A stretch of 64,000 nt of DNA from Candidatus Zixiibacteriota bacterium (lineage in GTDB: Bacteria > Zixibacteria > MSB-5A5 > GN15 > FEB-12): positions 62,001-126,000 of the forward strand of contig JAWXAN010000048.1 in the NCBI GenBank assembly GCA_034439475.1, read 5' to 3'. The notes under the pieces are model-generated. The model saw nothing but the letters and a program-made list of their open reading frames with translations. It searched no databases and was not told the origin of the DNA. The position numbers and the translations under genes were made by a program. This document shows, in pieces, positions 1-7,951 of the stretch. Each line of letters starts with the position of its first letter. Positions within the stretch are counted from its first letter, which is position 1.

Positions 1-619
1 CACATAGACCGATTGCAAGCCCGTCGAGTCCGTCGGTGAGATTGACCGCATTCGAGGAGCCGGTCAATACAAGAACGACAAACGGTCCGAAGAGTATACC
101 GAGGTTCAGCACGTAATCTTTCAGGAATGGAATACTGGTGACCCCATCGTACCACCCTTCTGGCGCGAAATAAAACAGCCCGACTGTGAAAAGTGTGCCG
201 AGGATGAGTTGTCCGATGAGCTTCTTGCGCGCCACAAGTCCTTTGGGCTGTCGTTTGATCGCTTTGAGATAATCATCAAGAAATCCGAGCGCTCCAAGCC
301 AAACGGTTACCATTAAAACCATAAGCACGTAGAAGTTTGTCAGGTTCGCCCAGAGAAGAGTCGGAATGACTATTCCGGCAAGAATAATAAGGCCGCCCAT
401 TGTGGGTGTGCCGGCTTTTTTCTTGTGTGTGGCTGGTCCCTCTTCGCGGATATTCTCTTTGACCTGATACTTTTGCAAAAGACGAATAAAGAGCGGCCCG
501 AGAATCAAACAAATTATCAGCGCCGTAACGGTCGCGCCCGCGGTGCGAAAAGTGATATAGCGGAAGAGGTTGAAACCGCTAATCTGTTCTGAGAGCGGAT
601 AGAGCAAATGGTACAACAT
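1..619 (-). CDS. mraY: Phospho-N-acetylmuramoyl-pentapeptide-transferase MraY (N-terminal part, cut by window edge)
   Basis: MraY moves phospho-MurNAc-pentapeptide from UDP onto undecaprenyl phosphate to make lipid I at the inner membrane. About 206 residues are visible, out of the usual 360 or so. They begin MLYHLLYPLSEQ and show membrane segments, the cytoplasmic motif KKAGTPTMGG, the acidic pair in FLDDYLK and the NAVNLTDGLDGL signature, all diagnostic of the family. The ATG shares one base with the murF stop (TAATG), so translation is probably coupled. It is the last visible gene of the dcw operon read leftwards; its C-terminus lies outside the window. Confidence 0.95.
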   Translation of the reverse strand, partial: MLYHLLYPLSEQISGFNLFRYITFRTAGATVTALIICLILGPLFIRLLQKYQVKENIREEGPATHKKKAGTPTMGGLIILAGIVIPTLLWANLTNFYVLMVLMVTVWLGALGFLDDYLKAIKRQPKGLVARKKLIGQLILGTLFTVGLFYFAPEGWYDGVTSIPFLKDYVLNLGILFGPFVVLVLTGSSNAVNLTDGLDGLAIGLC

Positions 620-2016
620 TAGGATTTTGCTCCCTGTTTCAATTGAACCGCGTCCACTATTGCCTCAAGACCCACACCACGCGAGGCTTTTAGATAGACT
701 ATGTCACCGGAGTTGACGATGGATTTCAGACCAATTGCAGCCTCGGCTGCGTTTTTGAAATGTAGGAGTTTGTTTCCAGATATTCCATGCTCAAGGGCTT
801 TGTCGAGGATATGTCTCGAAAGCGGGCCGACAAGCACTATCTGGTCGAAATGTAGTTCGGATAAGAGCTGACCGATTTCGCGGTGATACTCGACTTCGTT
901 CTCGCCAAGTTCCAGCATGTCGCCCAAAACAATTACCCGTCGTCCGGTCGATTTGATTTTTTCAAAAGAGATAAGTCCCGAGCGGACAGAATCGGGATTG
1001 GCGTTGTAACAATCAACTATGTAAGTGGTATTGTCGATCGTAACCGTCTGTCCGCGCATTGGGGCAGTGGAGAATTCAATTTTTGAAGTATCCACAGCAT
1101 CGAAGGTATACCCAAGGGTTTTTGCTACCGCATATCCTGCAAGCAGGTTGTAGACTTGGTGATCGCCGAAGAGCGTCATATTGAATTGATCTCCTTCGAT
1201 TACAATAAGCGATCCGCCTGAAGCCCGAGACTTTACGAAGTCAGGCATGAAGGCTGCTATGTTCTTCACACCGAAGGTAACTGCATCGGGACGGATTTTT
1301 TTAATTTCATTGACAAGCAATAGGTCGTCGCCGTTGACAACCACAGGCGCGCTGTTTGGCAACGACTCAACAAGTGAAACTTCTTCTTTTAAAACGCCTT
1401 CTATTGTTTGCAGGAATTCAAGGTGCGAAACTGCGACATTGGTAATGGCAACTATATGCGGTTGTACTATTTCCGCAAGCTGACTCATCTCGCCTGGAAG
1501 CGATACGCCCATTTCCATGACGGCAAGCTTTGTCTGCGACGGCATCGCGAATATCGCCATAGGCGCGCCGAAAAGGTTGTTGAGGTTGCCCGGTGAGCGG
1601 TAGGTGTTCGGTTCGACCGCATTTAATAACTGATAGCTGATTTCTTTTGTGGTCGTCTTCCCATTTGAGCCGCTTATGCCAATACGGCGGACATTAATGC
1701 TGTCGCGGTACGTAGCTGATAACTTAAGCATCGCTTCATAGCTGTTTTGAACAGTGACAATCGGCGAGACTGATTCAAATTCGCTCAAACGGGGAAAGTT
1801 GAACTCGGCTATAATACCACCTGCGCCGCGTGTTAGCGCTTGATCGATATACTGATGACCGTCGACGCGTTCTCCTTTGAGCGCGATAAACAGTTCGCCG
1901 GGTTTTACTGTCCGACTGTCGATAGAAACGCCCATGAAACTTTTCTGAGTGTGGGGACTTTTGAGAAGGGTCCCGCCGGTTGCAGCTGCAAGTTGATCAA
2001 AATTCAAGCTGATCAC
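619..2016 (-). CDS. murF: UDP-N-acetylmuramoyl-tripeptide--D-alanyl-D-alanine ligase MurF
   Basis: MurF is the cytoplasmic ATP-dependent ligase that adds D-Ala-D-Ala to UDP-MurNAc-tripeptide, the last soluble step before MraY. The 465 residues have the usual Mur ligase order: an N-terminal substrate domain (SIDSRTVKPGELFIALKG near 31-48), the ATP loop GSNGKTTTKE near 115-124, the central domain, and a C-terminal domain with DCYNANPDS and the late LVGPLS strand. The start is GTG and overlaps the murE stop by four bases (GTGA). Length and motifs are normal. Confidence 0.97.
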   Translation of the reverse strand: MISLNFDQLAAATGGTLLKSPHTQKSFMGVSIDSRTVKPGELFIALKGERVDGHQYIDQALTRGAGGIIAEFNFPRLSEFESVSPIVTVQNSYEAMLKLSATYRDSINVRRIGISGSNGKTTTKEISYQLLNAVEPNTYRSPGNLNNLFGAPMAIFAMPSQTKLAVMEMGVSLPGEMSQLAEIVQPHIVAITNVAVSHLEFLQTIEGVLKEEVSLVESLPNSAPVVVNGDDLLLVNEIKKIRPDAVTFGVKNIAAFMPDFVKSRASGGSLIVIEGDQFNMTLFGDHQVYNLLAGYAVAKTLGYTFDAVDTSKIEFSTAPMRGQTVTIDNTTYIVDCYNANPDSVRSGLISFEKIKSTGRRVIVLGDMLELGENEVEYHREIGQLLSELHFDQIVLVGPLSRHILDKALEHGISGNKLLHFKNAAEAAIGLKSIVNSGDIVYLKASRGVGLEAIVDAVQLKQGAKS

Positions 2017-3500
2017 CTCTCCCCTGACACGTACTGGTGAAAGGTGAAGCCCATTTTCCCCAGCAACGATTCGACCGTCTCACGGTCGCTGAAGGGATAT
2101 TTCACACTATTAATTTCCTGATACGGCTCGGCCCCTTTGCCAGCCAGAAGCACAGCATCGCCCGGTTTTGCCATTTTTAAAATCTTCTCGATCGCTGTTT
2201 TCCGATCGGGTTCAATTTCGTGGCAACTGCCCTGAAGACCGTGGCGGATTTCATCAATAATCGCGGCTGGGGTTTCATTTCGCGGATTATCTGAAGTCAC
2301 CAGAACATAATCGGCCGATGTTGTTGCGGCGGCTCCCATGAGCGGACGTTTACCGCGATCCCTATCTCCCCCGCATCCAAAAAGAAGTAAAAGTTTTCCT
2401 TTAGAAATTTCCCGGACGGACTTGCACAGGCTCACTATCGCATCAGGTGTGTGGGCATAGTCGACATAGACTGCGAATGGTTGGCCGAAATCGATCGGGT
2501 TGAGGCGTCCGGGGATCGGACGCATCTCTTCGAGTCCTTTGACAACATTATCCAGATCGACTCCGCTTGCCAGACCTCCGGCCGCCGCGGCAATAGCGTT
2601 TGTCAGATTAAATCGTCCGGGAAGCTGCAGATCGATTGTGCGTGTGCCGAGGGCTGTGACAAGGTCAAAAATTGTTCGCTCCGGCCGGAGTTCAAACTCC
2701 GAGCAATAGACATCGGCTTTTGGATTCGAAAGAGAATATGTAACATACGAGCCTTCAACCTGCCCAAAGAGCGGTTGAAATTCAGGCACATCGAGATTGA
2801 GCACAACATACGAGTATGGCCCGCTCAGTTTATTCAAAAGGGATGCCTTGGCGGCAAAATAGTTTTCCATTGTCTCATGAAAATCAAGGTGGTCGCGGGT
2901 GAAATTGGTAAAGACCACCACATTGAAATCGATATTATCCACCCGATGGAGCACAAGGGCGTGTGAGGAAACTTCGAGCACGGCATGTGTGCGGCCATTG
3001 GTTCGCATTAAATACAAAAGCCGCTGCATATCGAGCGATTCCGGAGTCGTCCTCTCAGCTTCGAAAACTTCTTTGCCAGTATCATAGGTCAGGGTCGTCA
3101 TGAGTCCGACCGCTTTGCGCTCAGCTTCAAGAATTTTTTTGAGCATATACGAAGTCGTCGTTTTGCCGTTTGTGCCGGTGACACCAAGACATTTCAGTCG
3201 TTTGCCGGGGAAATCGTAAAAACGCGCGGCCACATCCGACATGGCCTTCCTGATATTGGGAACGCAAATATAATTCTCTACTTCAGTTGTTGTTGCGCGC
3301 TCTCCCATGACTGCCACTGCGCCGTTATTCATTGCAGATTTTATATAGTCGTAACCATCAACTTTATAGCCTGTCACGGCGAAAAAAAGTCCGTTCGGTT
3401 TGAGCAGGCGTGAATCATATTCGATGGCATCGATTTCAAGATTTGGATCACCAACGAGCGCCGCATCAGCGACTCCATCAATTAGTTGACTGAGTTTAAT
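2013..3500 (-). CDS. murE: UDP-N-acetylmuramoyl-tripeptide synthetase MurE (meso-DAP type), apparent ATT start
   Basis: MurE adds the third stem-peptide residue to UDP-MurNAc-L-Ala-D-Glu. The ATP loop GTNGKTTTS lies near residue 109 and the C-terminal DNPRNE motif marks the meso-diaminopimelate-specific form. The first conventional in-frame start (GTG at 3377) would remove about 41 conserved residues that read on cleanly upstream, including the EYDSR...GLFFAVTG substrate-domain strand. Between the in-frame stop upstream and 3377 there is no ATG, GTG or TTG. An ATT at 3500-3498 sits six bases after GGGGAG and overlaps the ftsI stop as ATTAA, the same coupled arrangement as its neighbours. From that ATT the protein is 495 residues, normal for MurE. 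The start codon is an inference; the function is not in doubt. Confidence 0.93.
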   Translation of the reverse strand: MKLSQLIDGVADAALVGDPNLEIDAIEYDSRLLKPNGLFFAVTGYKVDGYDYIKSAMNNGAVAVMGERATTTEVENYICVPNIRKAMSDVAARFYDFPGKRLKCLGVTGTNGKTTTSYMLKKILEAERKAVGLMTTLTYDTGKEVFEAERTTPESLDMQRLLYLMRTNGRTHAVLEVSSHALVLHRVDNIDFNVVVFTNFTRDHLDFHETMENYFAAKASLLNKLSGPYSYVVLNLDVPEFQPLFGQVEGSYVTYSLSNPKADVYCSEFELRPERTIFDLVTALGTRTIDLQLPGRFNLTNAIAAAAGGLASGVDLDNVVKGLEEMRPIPGRLNPIDFGQPFAVYVDYAHTPDAIVSLCKSVREISKGKLLLLFGCGGDRDRGKRPLMGAAATTSADYVLVTSDNPRNETPAAIIDEIRHGLQGSCHEIEPDRKTAIEKILKMAKPGDAVLLAGKGAEPYQEINSVKYPFSDRETVESLLGKMGFTFHQYVSGER

Positions 3501-5586
3501 GGGACACTCCCCATTTAGGTCGGCATTGGATACGACAGAGAGATTCCTTCAAAGCTAATTCGCCTGCAAGAATGGACTGCGAAAACACCGACCCCGAACC
3601 GGAAAACAGGAAATCCATTCCGATAAAGCTGAGATAGGCCGAGGCCGCCTGGATAGATAACCCTTGCAGGTCAGCAAGACGCATGGTGCCGTCTGATTCT
3701 CTCACGACTACCAACAGATTTTCTCCTTCATGAATAGGCCGCTCAGCCGGTGGAAACTGCCATATTACCGTCCCCTCAGCGGCGGAACATCGCAGGGTAA
3801 TCCCCCGGCTTGCGGCGAGCTTATGTGAAGAAAAAAGAGTCTGACCAGTAAAGTCCGGAGTTGTGAAAATAGATTTCCTTGTTGTCGTTCGTGCGTGAAG
3901 AGTCCGTTCGGGCACGGTGAATATGTCAGGGTTGGCAACCGTGAACCGTTCGGCTATGCGTCCGAATGTCGGAGCGGCGGTAGCACCGGCTTCGGTTTCA
4001 CGATCGAATTCCTCGAGCACTACAATTCCCGCGATAACCGGTTTTTCATACGGGAAGAAACCGGCGAAACAACCCAGATAGCGGTTGTGTGAATAGGCGC
4101 CGGTCTCCTGATCTATAAGCTGGGGTGTGCCGGTTTTTCCAGCAATGGCAACCTGCGGACTATTCGCCTTTTTACCTGTCCCATGTTCGACTACGGCGCG
4201 GAGGATACCATGCAGATACGCGCGTGTCTCCGGCTCGAAGGCCCGCCCTACAACTTCGCGCTCGCCTTGTTTTGTGAACAAACCTGTATGATCGACCTCG
4301 CCTTGGATTAATCTGGGATGCAGCAAATCACCACCGTTGGCGATTGCGGCAAAAGCGGTCGCCATTTGCAGAGCGTTCACCGCCACAGCGTGCCCCATCG
4401 CCAGAGTCGCAGTCGTGTGCTCCGACCATCGGTTAGGACGCGGCAGACTTCCGCGCGTCTCACCAGGAAGTCCGCATTTTATTTTTGTTCCCAGGCCAAA
4501 ACGCAGAAAGGCTTGATAGAGTTCTTCGCCTCCAAGTTCTACGGCGACTTTACCGACGCCGATATTGCTTGATTTGGCAATGACATCGGTAAAGGTTAGA
4601 TATTCATATTGTTTGGCATCATGCAATACCTTGCGTCCAAGTCGCCATGCCCCTTTTTCGCAGTAGACAAGGTCAAACGGCCGTATTGTGTGGGCGTCGA
4701 GCGCCGCCGCCGCTGTGAAGGCTTTGGCAGACGAACCTGGCTCAAATTGGTCCGATATTGCTTTGAGCTTTGTCGGGCGCTCGGGATTGGTTTCTGATTT
4801 ATCGAAATGTGCCATAGCGAGTATATCACCGTTTGTACAGTCGAGAAAGACCGCCATTCCGGATTTTATTTTGAAAGAATCAACTGCCGCGCGAAGTTCC
4901 TGCTCAACAATTTCCTGAAATTGCCAATCAATAGTCAGGACCATTCCACGCCCGGGTATTGGTTTGACAAGCGCTTGCTCGGATATGCGAAACGCTTTTG
5001 AGAGTCCATCGCGCTGGAAATCAGCTTTACCAGGAATACCGGTCAGAATCGAGTCATAGGCTAACTCAAAGCCCGACTGCCCGTTATTGTCAATATCAGT
5101 AAATCCGAGTATCTGTTTACCCACCAACCCGAATGGGTACTGACGAAGCGGTTCGTTACGGAGAAAGAGTCCTGCAGGAATATCATCTTTGAGACGGACG
5201 ATCTGCTCCAGATTTAGATTTCTCTTTATATAGCGGAATTTAAGCGGGGACAGCGCAAACTCTTTTAGCGCCGTGCCCGATTTATAGGTGAATAATTTGT
5301 CGATAAACCGCGCGGCTTCAGCAACTTCGGCTTCGTTTTTAGGACGGGCGCAAAGCGAAGTTCCTATAACATTTTTTGCAACGACGGTTCCGTTGCGATC
5401 AAAAATAACTCCACGCTCGGCTGGAATTTCAACCGAACCAGAGGACTGCCGTGCTACCATTTCGCTGTATTTTGGCGCAAGAAAGATCTGCAGCTGCACA
5501 AGGCGCGCTATCACGACCCCAAAGAAAAGAACAATTCCGCAGAATAAAATCCCAAGCCGGATATTCTCCTGCCGCGTCCGCTTCAT
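3496..5586 (-). CDS. ftsI: Division-specific transpeptidase FtsI (PBP2B/PBP3 class) with PASTA-like tail
   Basis: Class B penicillin-binding protein that cross-links septal peptidoglycan. It has an N-terminal membrane anchor (about residues 9-35), the dimerisation-domain motif RGVIFDRNG near 58, then the transpeptidase domain with the SxxK active serine in GSSAKAF (Ser285-Lys288), SSN near 340 and KTG in AGKTGTPQ near 480. The last 130 or so residues look like one or two PASTA modules (TPDFTGQTL..., then a second LADLQGLS... unit). The 696-residue length fits a PASTA-bearing FtsI. It overlaps ftsL by four bases (ATGA). Confidence 0.96.
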   Translation of the reverse strand: MKRTRQENIRLGILFCGIVLFFGVVIARLVQLQIFLAPKYSEMVARQSSGSVEIPAERGVIFDRNGTVVAKNVIGTSLCARPKNEAEVAEAARFIDKLFTYKSGTALKEFALSPLKFRYIKRNLNLEQIVRLKDDIPAGLFLRNEPLRQYPFGLVGKQILGFTDIDNNGQSGFELAYDSILTGIPGKADFQRDGLSKAFRISEQALVKPIPGRGMVLTIDWQFQEIVEQELRAAVDSFKIKSGMAVFLDCTNGDILAMAHFDKSETNPERPTKLKAISDQFEPGSSAKAFTAAAALDAHTIRPFDLVYCEKGAWRLGRKVLHDAKQYEYLTFTDVIAKSSNIGVGKVAVELGGEELYQAFLRFGLGTKIKCGLPGETRGSLPRPNRWSEHTTATLAMGHAVAVNALQMATAFAAIANGGDLLHPRLIQGEVDHTGLFTKQGEREVVGRAFEPETRAYLHGILRAVVEHGTGKKANSPQVAIAGKTGTPQLIDQETGAYSHNRYLGCFAGFFPYEKPVIAGIVVLEEFDRETEAGATAAPTFGRIAERFTVANPDIFTVPERTLHARTTTRKSIFTTPDFTGQTLFSSHKLAASRGITLRCSAAEGTVIWQFPPAERPIHEGENLLVVVRESDGTMRLADLQGLSIQAASAYLSFIGMDFLFSGSGSVFSQSILAGELALKESLCRIQCRPKWGVSH

Positions 5587-6083
5587 TTAGTCTGCTCCTT
5601 TACCGCGGTTGTATCAAAAATTATGGGGCGAAGGTCGTTTGACACAGCTTGCGCTTCGGCGTTCACAGGCAGATAATCCATAACGCGTTTGAGCGAATTC
5701 ACCAACACCGCAAACTCATCGGGCTGTTCCTCAGCTTGAGTGTTATCTATAAGCGTGTAGAGCTTATCGGCGGTAACCGACTGCATACCAAGACTGTCGG
5801 TTGCATAGGACTGAATCCGACCGGTCATGGACAACGCGGATATATCGCTGTTTACTTTTTTGGTGTCATCGAGCAGGCTTTTATTTTCATTACGTAACTG
5901 GCCAACTTCTTTTGCAAGTTCTATGACCATAACCCTTTGCCAGATATGGATGCAAGCCACGCCAAGAATTGCCATTGCCATGAGCGCGAAGGGAAAGTAA
6001 CGGTGTGCACGAATGCGAGTTATCAGCGGTGAACGCAGTTCAACGGTTTCTTTGAATTGCCGGACAGAGTTTATCGAACTCAT
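5583..6083 (-). CDS. ftsL: FtsL-like cell-division protein
   Basis: Small bitopic protein of 166 residues: about 28 cytoplasmic residues, one membrane segment (FPFALMAMAILGVACIHIW, about 31-49), then a periplasmic stretch with heptad-like spacing (LAKEVGQLRNENKSLLDDTK). FtsL forms a coiled coil with FtsB and helps recruit FtsI. Sequence conservation in this family is poor, so the call rests on topology and on the position between rsmH and ftsI, with four-base overlaps on both sides. The C-terminal third is longer than in E. coli FtsL. Confidence 0.82.
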   Translation of the reverse strand: MSSINSVRQFKETVELRSPLITRIRAHRYFPFALMAMAILGVACIHIWQRVMVIELAKEVGQLRNENKSLLDDTKKVNSDISALSMTGRIQSYATDSLGMQSVTADKLYTLIDNTQAEEQPDEFAVLVNSLKRVMDYLPVNAEAQAVSNDLRPIIFDTTAVKEQTK

Positions 6084-7060
6084 ATTTTCTCCGCAACCCG
6101 AAGCCTCGCCGAGCTGGAACGGGAATTAGATTGCAATTCCAAATCGGAAGGCGTAATTGATTTTCGTGTCACTTTGCGGAGCCTTGGCGTGGGATTGCAC
6201 ACACAGACGGGAAACGACGGCGGGCAGATACAAGGAGGATTGCTTTCGACTCGGATGAATTGTTTGACACGGCGATCTTCGAGTGAATGATATGTTATCA
6301 CTGCCACACGCCCTCCGGATTTCAACATTTTGAGACTGGCCGGGAGAACTGCATCAACTGCATCGAGTTCTCCATTTACGACAATGCGCAAAGCCTGATA
6401 GACTCGGGCCAGTGTTTTATTCTGATGAGGGGGCCGAACAACACTCAAGATGACTTTATTTAGCTGGATTGTGGTAGAGATCGGAGCAATCACGCGTGAG
6501 TCAACAATCGCTCGGGCAATCTTAACTGCTTGCTTCTCTTCGCCATAGGTACGAAAAATATCTATGAGTTCGGACGTGAAAAGTGTATTGACAAGTTCTT
6601 CGGCGGTTACTATCGAACTCAGATCAAAACGCATATCGAGAGGAGAGTCAAAACGGAAAGAGAAACCGCGCGAGGGATCATCAAGTTGGTATGACGAGAG
6701 TCCAAGATCCAAAAGAATGCCATTAACTTGGCTCAGGCTCATTGCGGCGGTGAAAGCGTCCATGTTTCCAAACGAACCGGTGAAAAGTTTAACTTCCTGT
6801 TTTGCCCCGGCAAGCCGGGCTTTTGCCCTCGCTAGTGCCGTCTTGTCTTTGTCCATTCCATAGAGCCGCGCCTCGGGGCTTAGCTTGTCTGCCAGGGCTT
6901 TCAAATGTCCTCCGCCTCCGGCTGTCAGATCCAGATAGATTCCATCCGGATCAGTAATCAAATGACTGACAGTTTCCTCAACCAGAACTGGCAGGTGTCC
7001 GAGCGGGTGGCTTTCCTCTTCGTGAGGAAAATCATCGTCGTTACTGTCGGGACTGATCAT
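6080..7060 (-). CDS. rsmH: 16S rRNA (cytosine1402-N4)-methyltransferase RsmH (MraW)
   Basis: SAM-dependent methyltransferase that modifies C1402 of 16S rRNA. It shows HLPVLVEETV near the start, the SAM loop DLTAGGGGH near 45-53, GILLDLGLSS near 115 and SYHSLEDRRVKQF near 255, all family signatures; 326 residues is normal. The ATG at 7060 lies inside the 3' end of the mraZ reading frame (20-base overlap), as is common in dcw clusters. A cysteine-rich stretch (CICPPSFPVCVC) near residue 278 occurs in many RsmH proteins. Confidence 0.97.
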   Translation of the reverse strand: MISPDSNDDDFPHEEESHPLGHLPVLVEETVSHLITDPDGIYLDLTAGGGGHLKALADKLSPEARLYGMDKDKTALARAKARLAGAKQEVKLFTGSFGNMDAFTAAMSLSQVNGILLDLGLSSYQLDDPSRGFSFRFDSPLDMRFDLSSIVTAEELVNTLFTSELIDIFRTYGEEKQAVKIARAIVDSRVIAPISTTIQLNKVILSVVRPPHQNKTLARVYQALRIVVNGELDAVDAVLPASLKMLKSGGRVAVITYHSLEDRRVKQFIRVESNPPCICPPSFPVCVCNPTPRLRKVTRKSITPSDLELQSNSRSSSARLRVAEKI

Positions 7061-7514
7061 TGCTGGAGAAGAGACGTTCGGCTACTTCTTCGTAACTTCC
7101 GCCGTATTGCTCGAGATAATACTTGTAGCGATTCGGATCCCAGATCTCAATCCATCGATTGACGCCAATCACAAGCAGGTCTTTCTTCAGATGGGCCTCT
7201 TCGATGAGATGCGACGGGATGAGAATTCTTCCGTTTTTATCAGGAGAAACCGCTCCAGCAGCGGAATAAAATCGTCGACTGAAAAATCGAAAATCTTTTT
7301 GAGTGAAATTGAGTGTCGATAATCTTTCTTGAATTTCAGCCCACTCAACTTCGGGATAAAGACTGAGACAACCTTCGAGTCCTTTGGTTAGGACGACATC
7401 GCCGTCGAGAAGTGGGGATGTGTCTGAACCAGTTACGCTTCAGAGTTTCGCTGGCAATGAGAAACGGCCCTTCTCATCCAATGTGGTCTGATACTGACCG
7501 TAAAACCCTGTCAA
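7041..7514 (-). pseudogene. mraZ: mraZ, interrupted by an in-frame TGA
   Basis: Reading from TTG at 7514 (GGAGG five bases upstream) gives MTGFYGQYQTTLDEKGRFSL then PAKL, a TGA at 7442-7440, then SVTGSDTSPLLDGDVV and onward to a stop at 7041. Both SpoVT/AbrB-type halves of MraZ are recognisable: DEKGR...PAK before the stop, and SPDKNGRILIPSHL plus VIGVNRWIEIWDP after it. MraZ normally has Arg where the TGA is (...PAKFR), so a single CGA-to-TGA change explains it. TGA ends other genes here (murE, gpmI), so it is not a sense codon. No in-frame restart lies just downstream. It could be a true nonsense mutation or a sequence error; everything else about the gene looks intact. Confidence 0.85.
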
Positions 7515-7520
7515 GCGTTC

Positions 7521-7546
7521 CTCCACTTTACTCCACTATAACCCAA
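7521..7546 (-). promoter_or_regulatory. MraZ box: three direct repeats at 10-base spacing
   Basis: On the minus strand, just upstream of mraZ, three units follow one another with an exact 10-base period: TTGGGTTATA, GTGGAGTAAA, GTGGAGGAAC. MraZ is known to bind three TGGGN/GTGGG-like direct repeats separated by five bases ahead of its own operon, so this is the expected autoregulatory operator. The proximal repeat also supplies the GGAGG ribosome-binding site of mraZ, so bound MraZ would lie over the leader. The match is by eye. Confidence 0.72.
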
Positions 7547-7557
7547 TACTTGCCTCT

Positions 7558-7586
7558 ATAATCACATTTTACCCACCTCAAGTCAA
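7558..7586 (-). promoter_or_regulatory. Promoter of the mraZ/dcw operon
   Basis: Minus-strand TTGACT (7586-7581), 17 bases, then GATTAT (7563-7558) preceded by TGT, a sigma-70-like promoter with five of six and four of six consensus bases. Transcription would start near 7551, just before the MraZ box. Confidence 0.6.
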
Positions 7587-7951
7587 GTTGTTTTTTTCAT
7601 TGGATTAAAAAAAAAGATGGGGGCTAACTATAATTATTCCAATCGGTAACGAAGTGAAATTAAATTCACATTCTCTAACCTCATGCTACTGTGCGACCCA
7701 CATTAGAATTCTTTTCTCTTGACATCAATGTAGAAAATATCAAGGGGGGTCTTCGTATCGACTTAGAGCCATAGTTTTCGAGTTGTTGAAATCGGAAAAA
7801 TTTTCCGGCCAGACAGGCTCTTCTCTCTAAGTTTTTCACGCACAACGGAATCGCCGATTTTCAGAAATCTAAAAACAGCCTCCTGTTTGGGGCAGTCAAT
7901 TTGCAAAATCCATAGTGGATTCACAGTGAAACAGAGACAGCGGGCTTAGAT
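7587..7951. other. Intergenic region between the dcw promoter and the C25 protease gene
   Basis: About 365 bases with no credible reading frame, separating the leftward dcw operon from the rightward protease gene. It contains A/T runs, a TATAAT at about 7630 with no good -35 box, a TTGACA near 7718 without a convincing -10, and a near-perfect palindrome CGGAAAA-A-TTTTCCG at 7793-7807. A short inverted repeat AATCCA/TGGATT lies at 7907-7921. The protease must be transcribed from here with a long leader, but I cannot place its promoter. Confidence 0.5.

Noticed and set aside
7440-7442. mraZ TGA as a selenocysteine or reassigned codon
   Set aside because: The position is Arg in MraZ, not Cys, and TGA is used as a normal stop by murE and gpmI.
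7700-7760. TTGACA near 7718 as a promoter of the C25 protease
   Set aside because: No -10-like hexamer occurs at 15-19 bases; the TATAAT near 7630 likewise has no -35.
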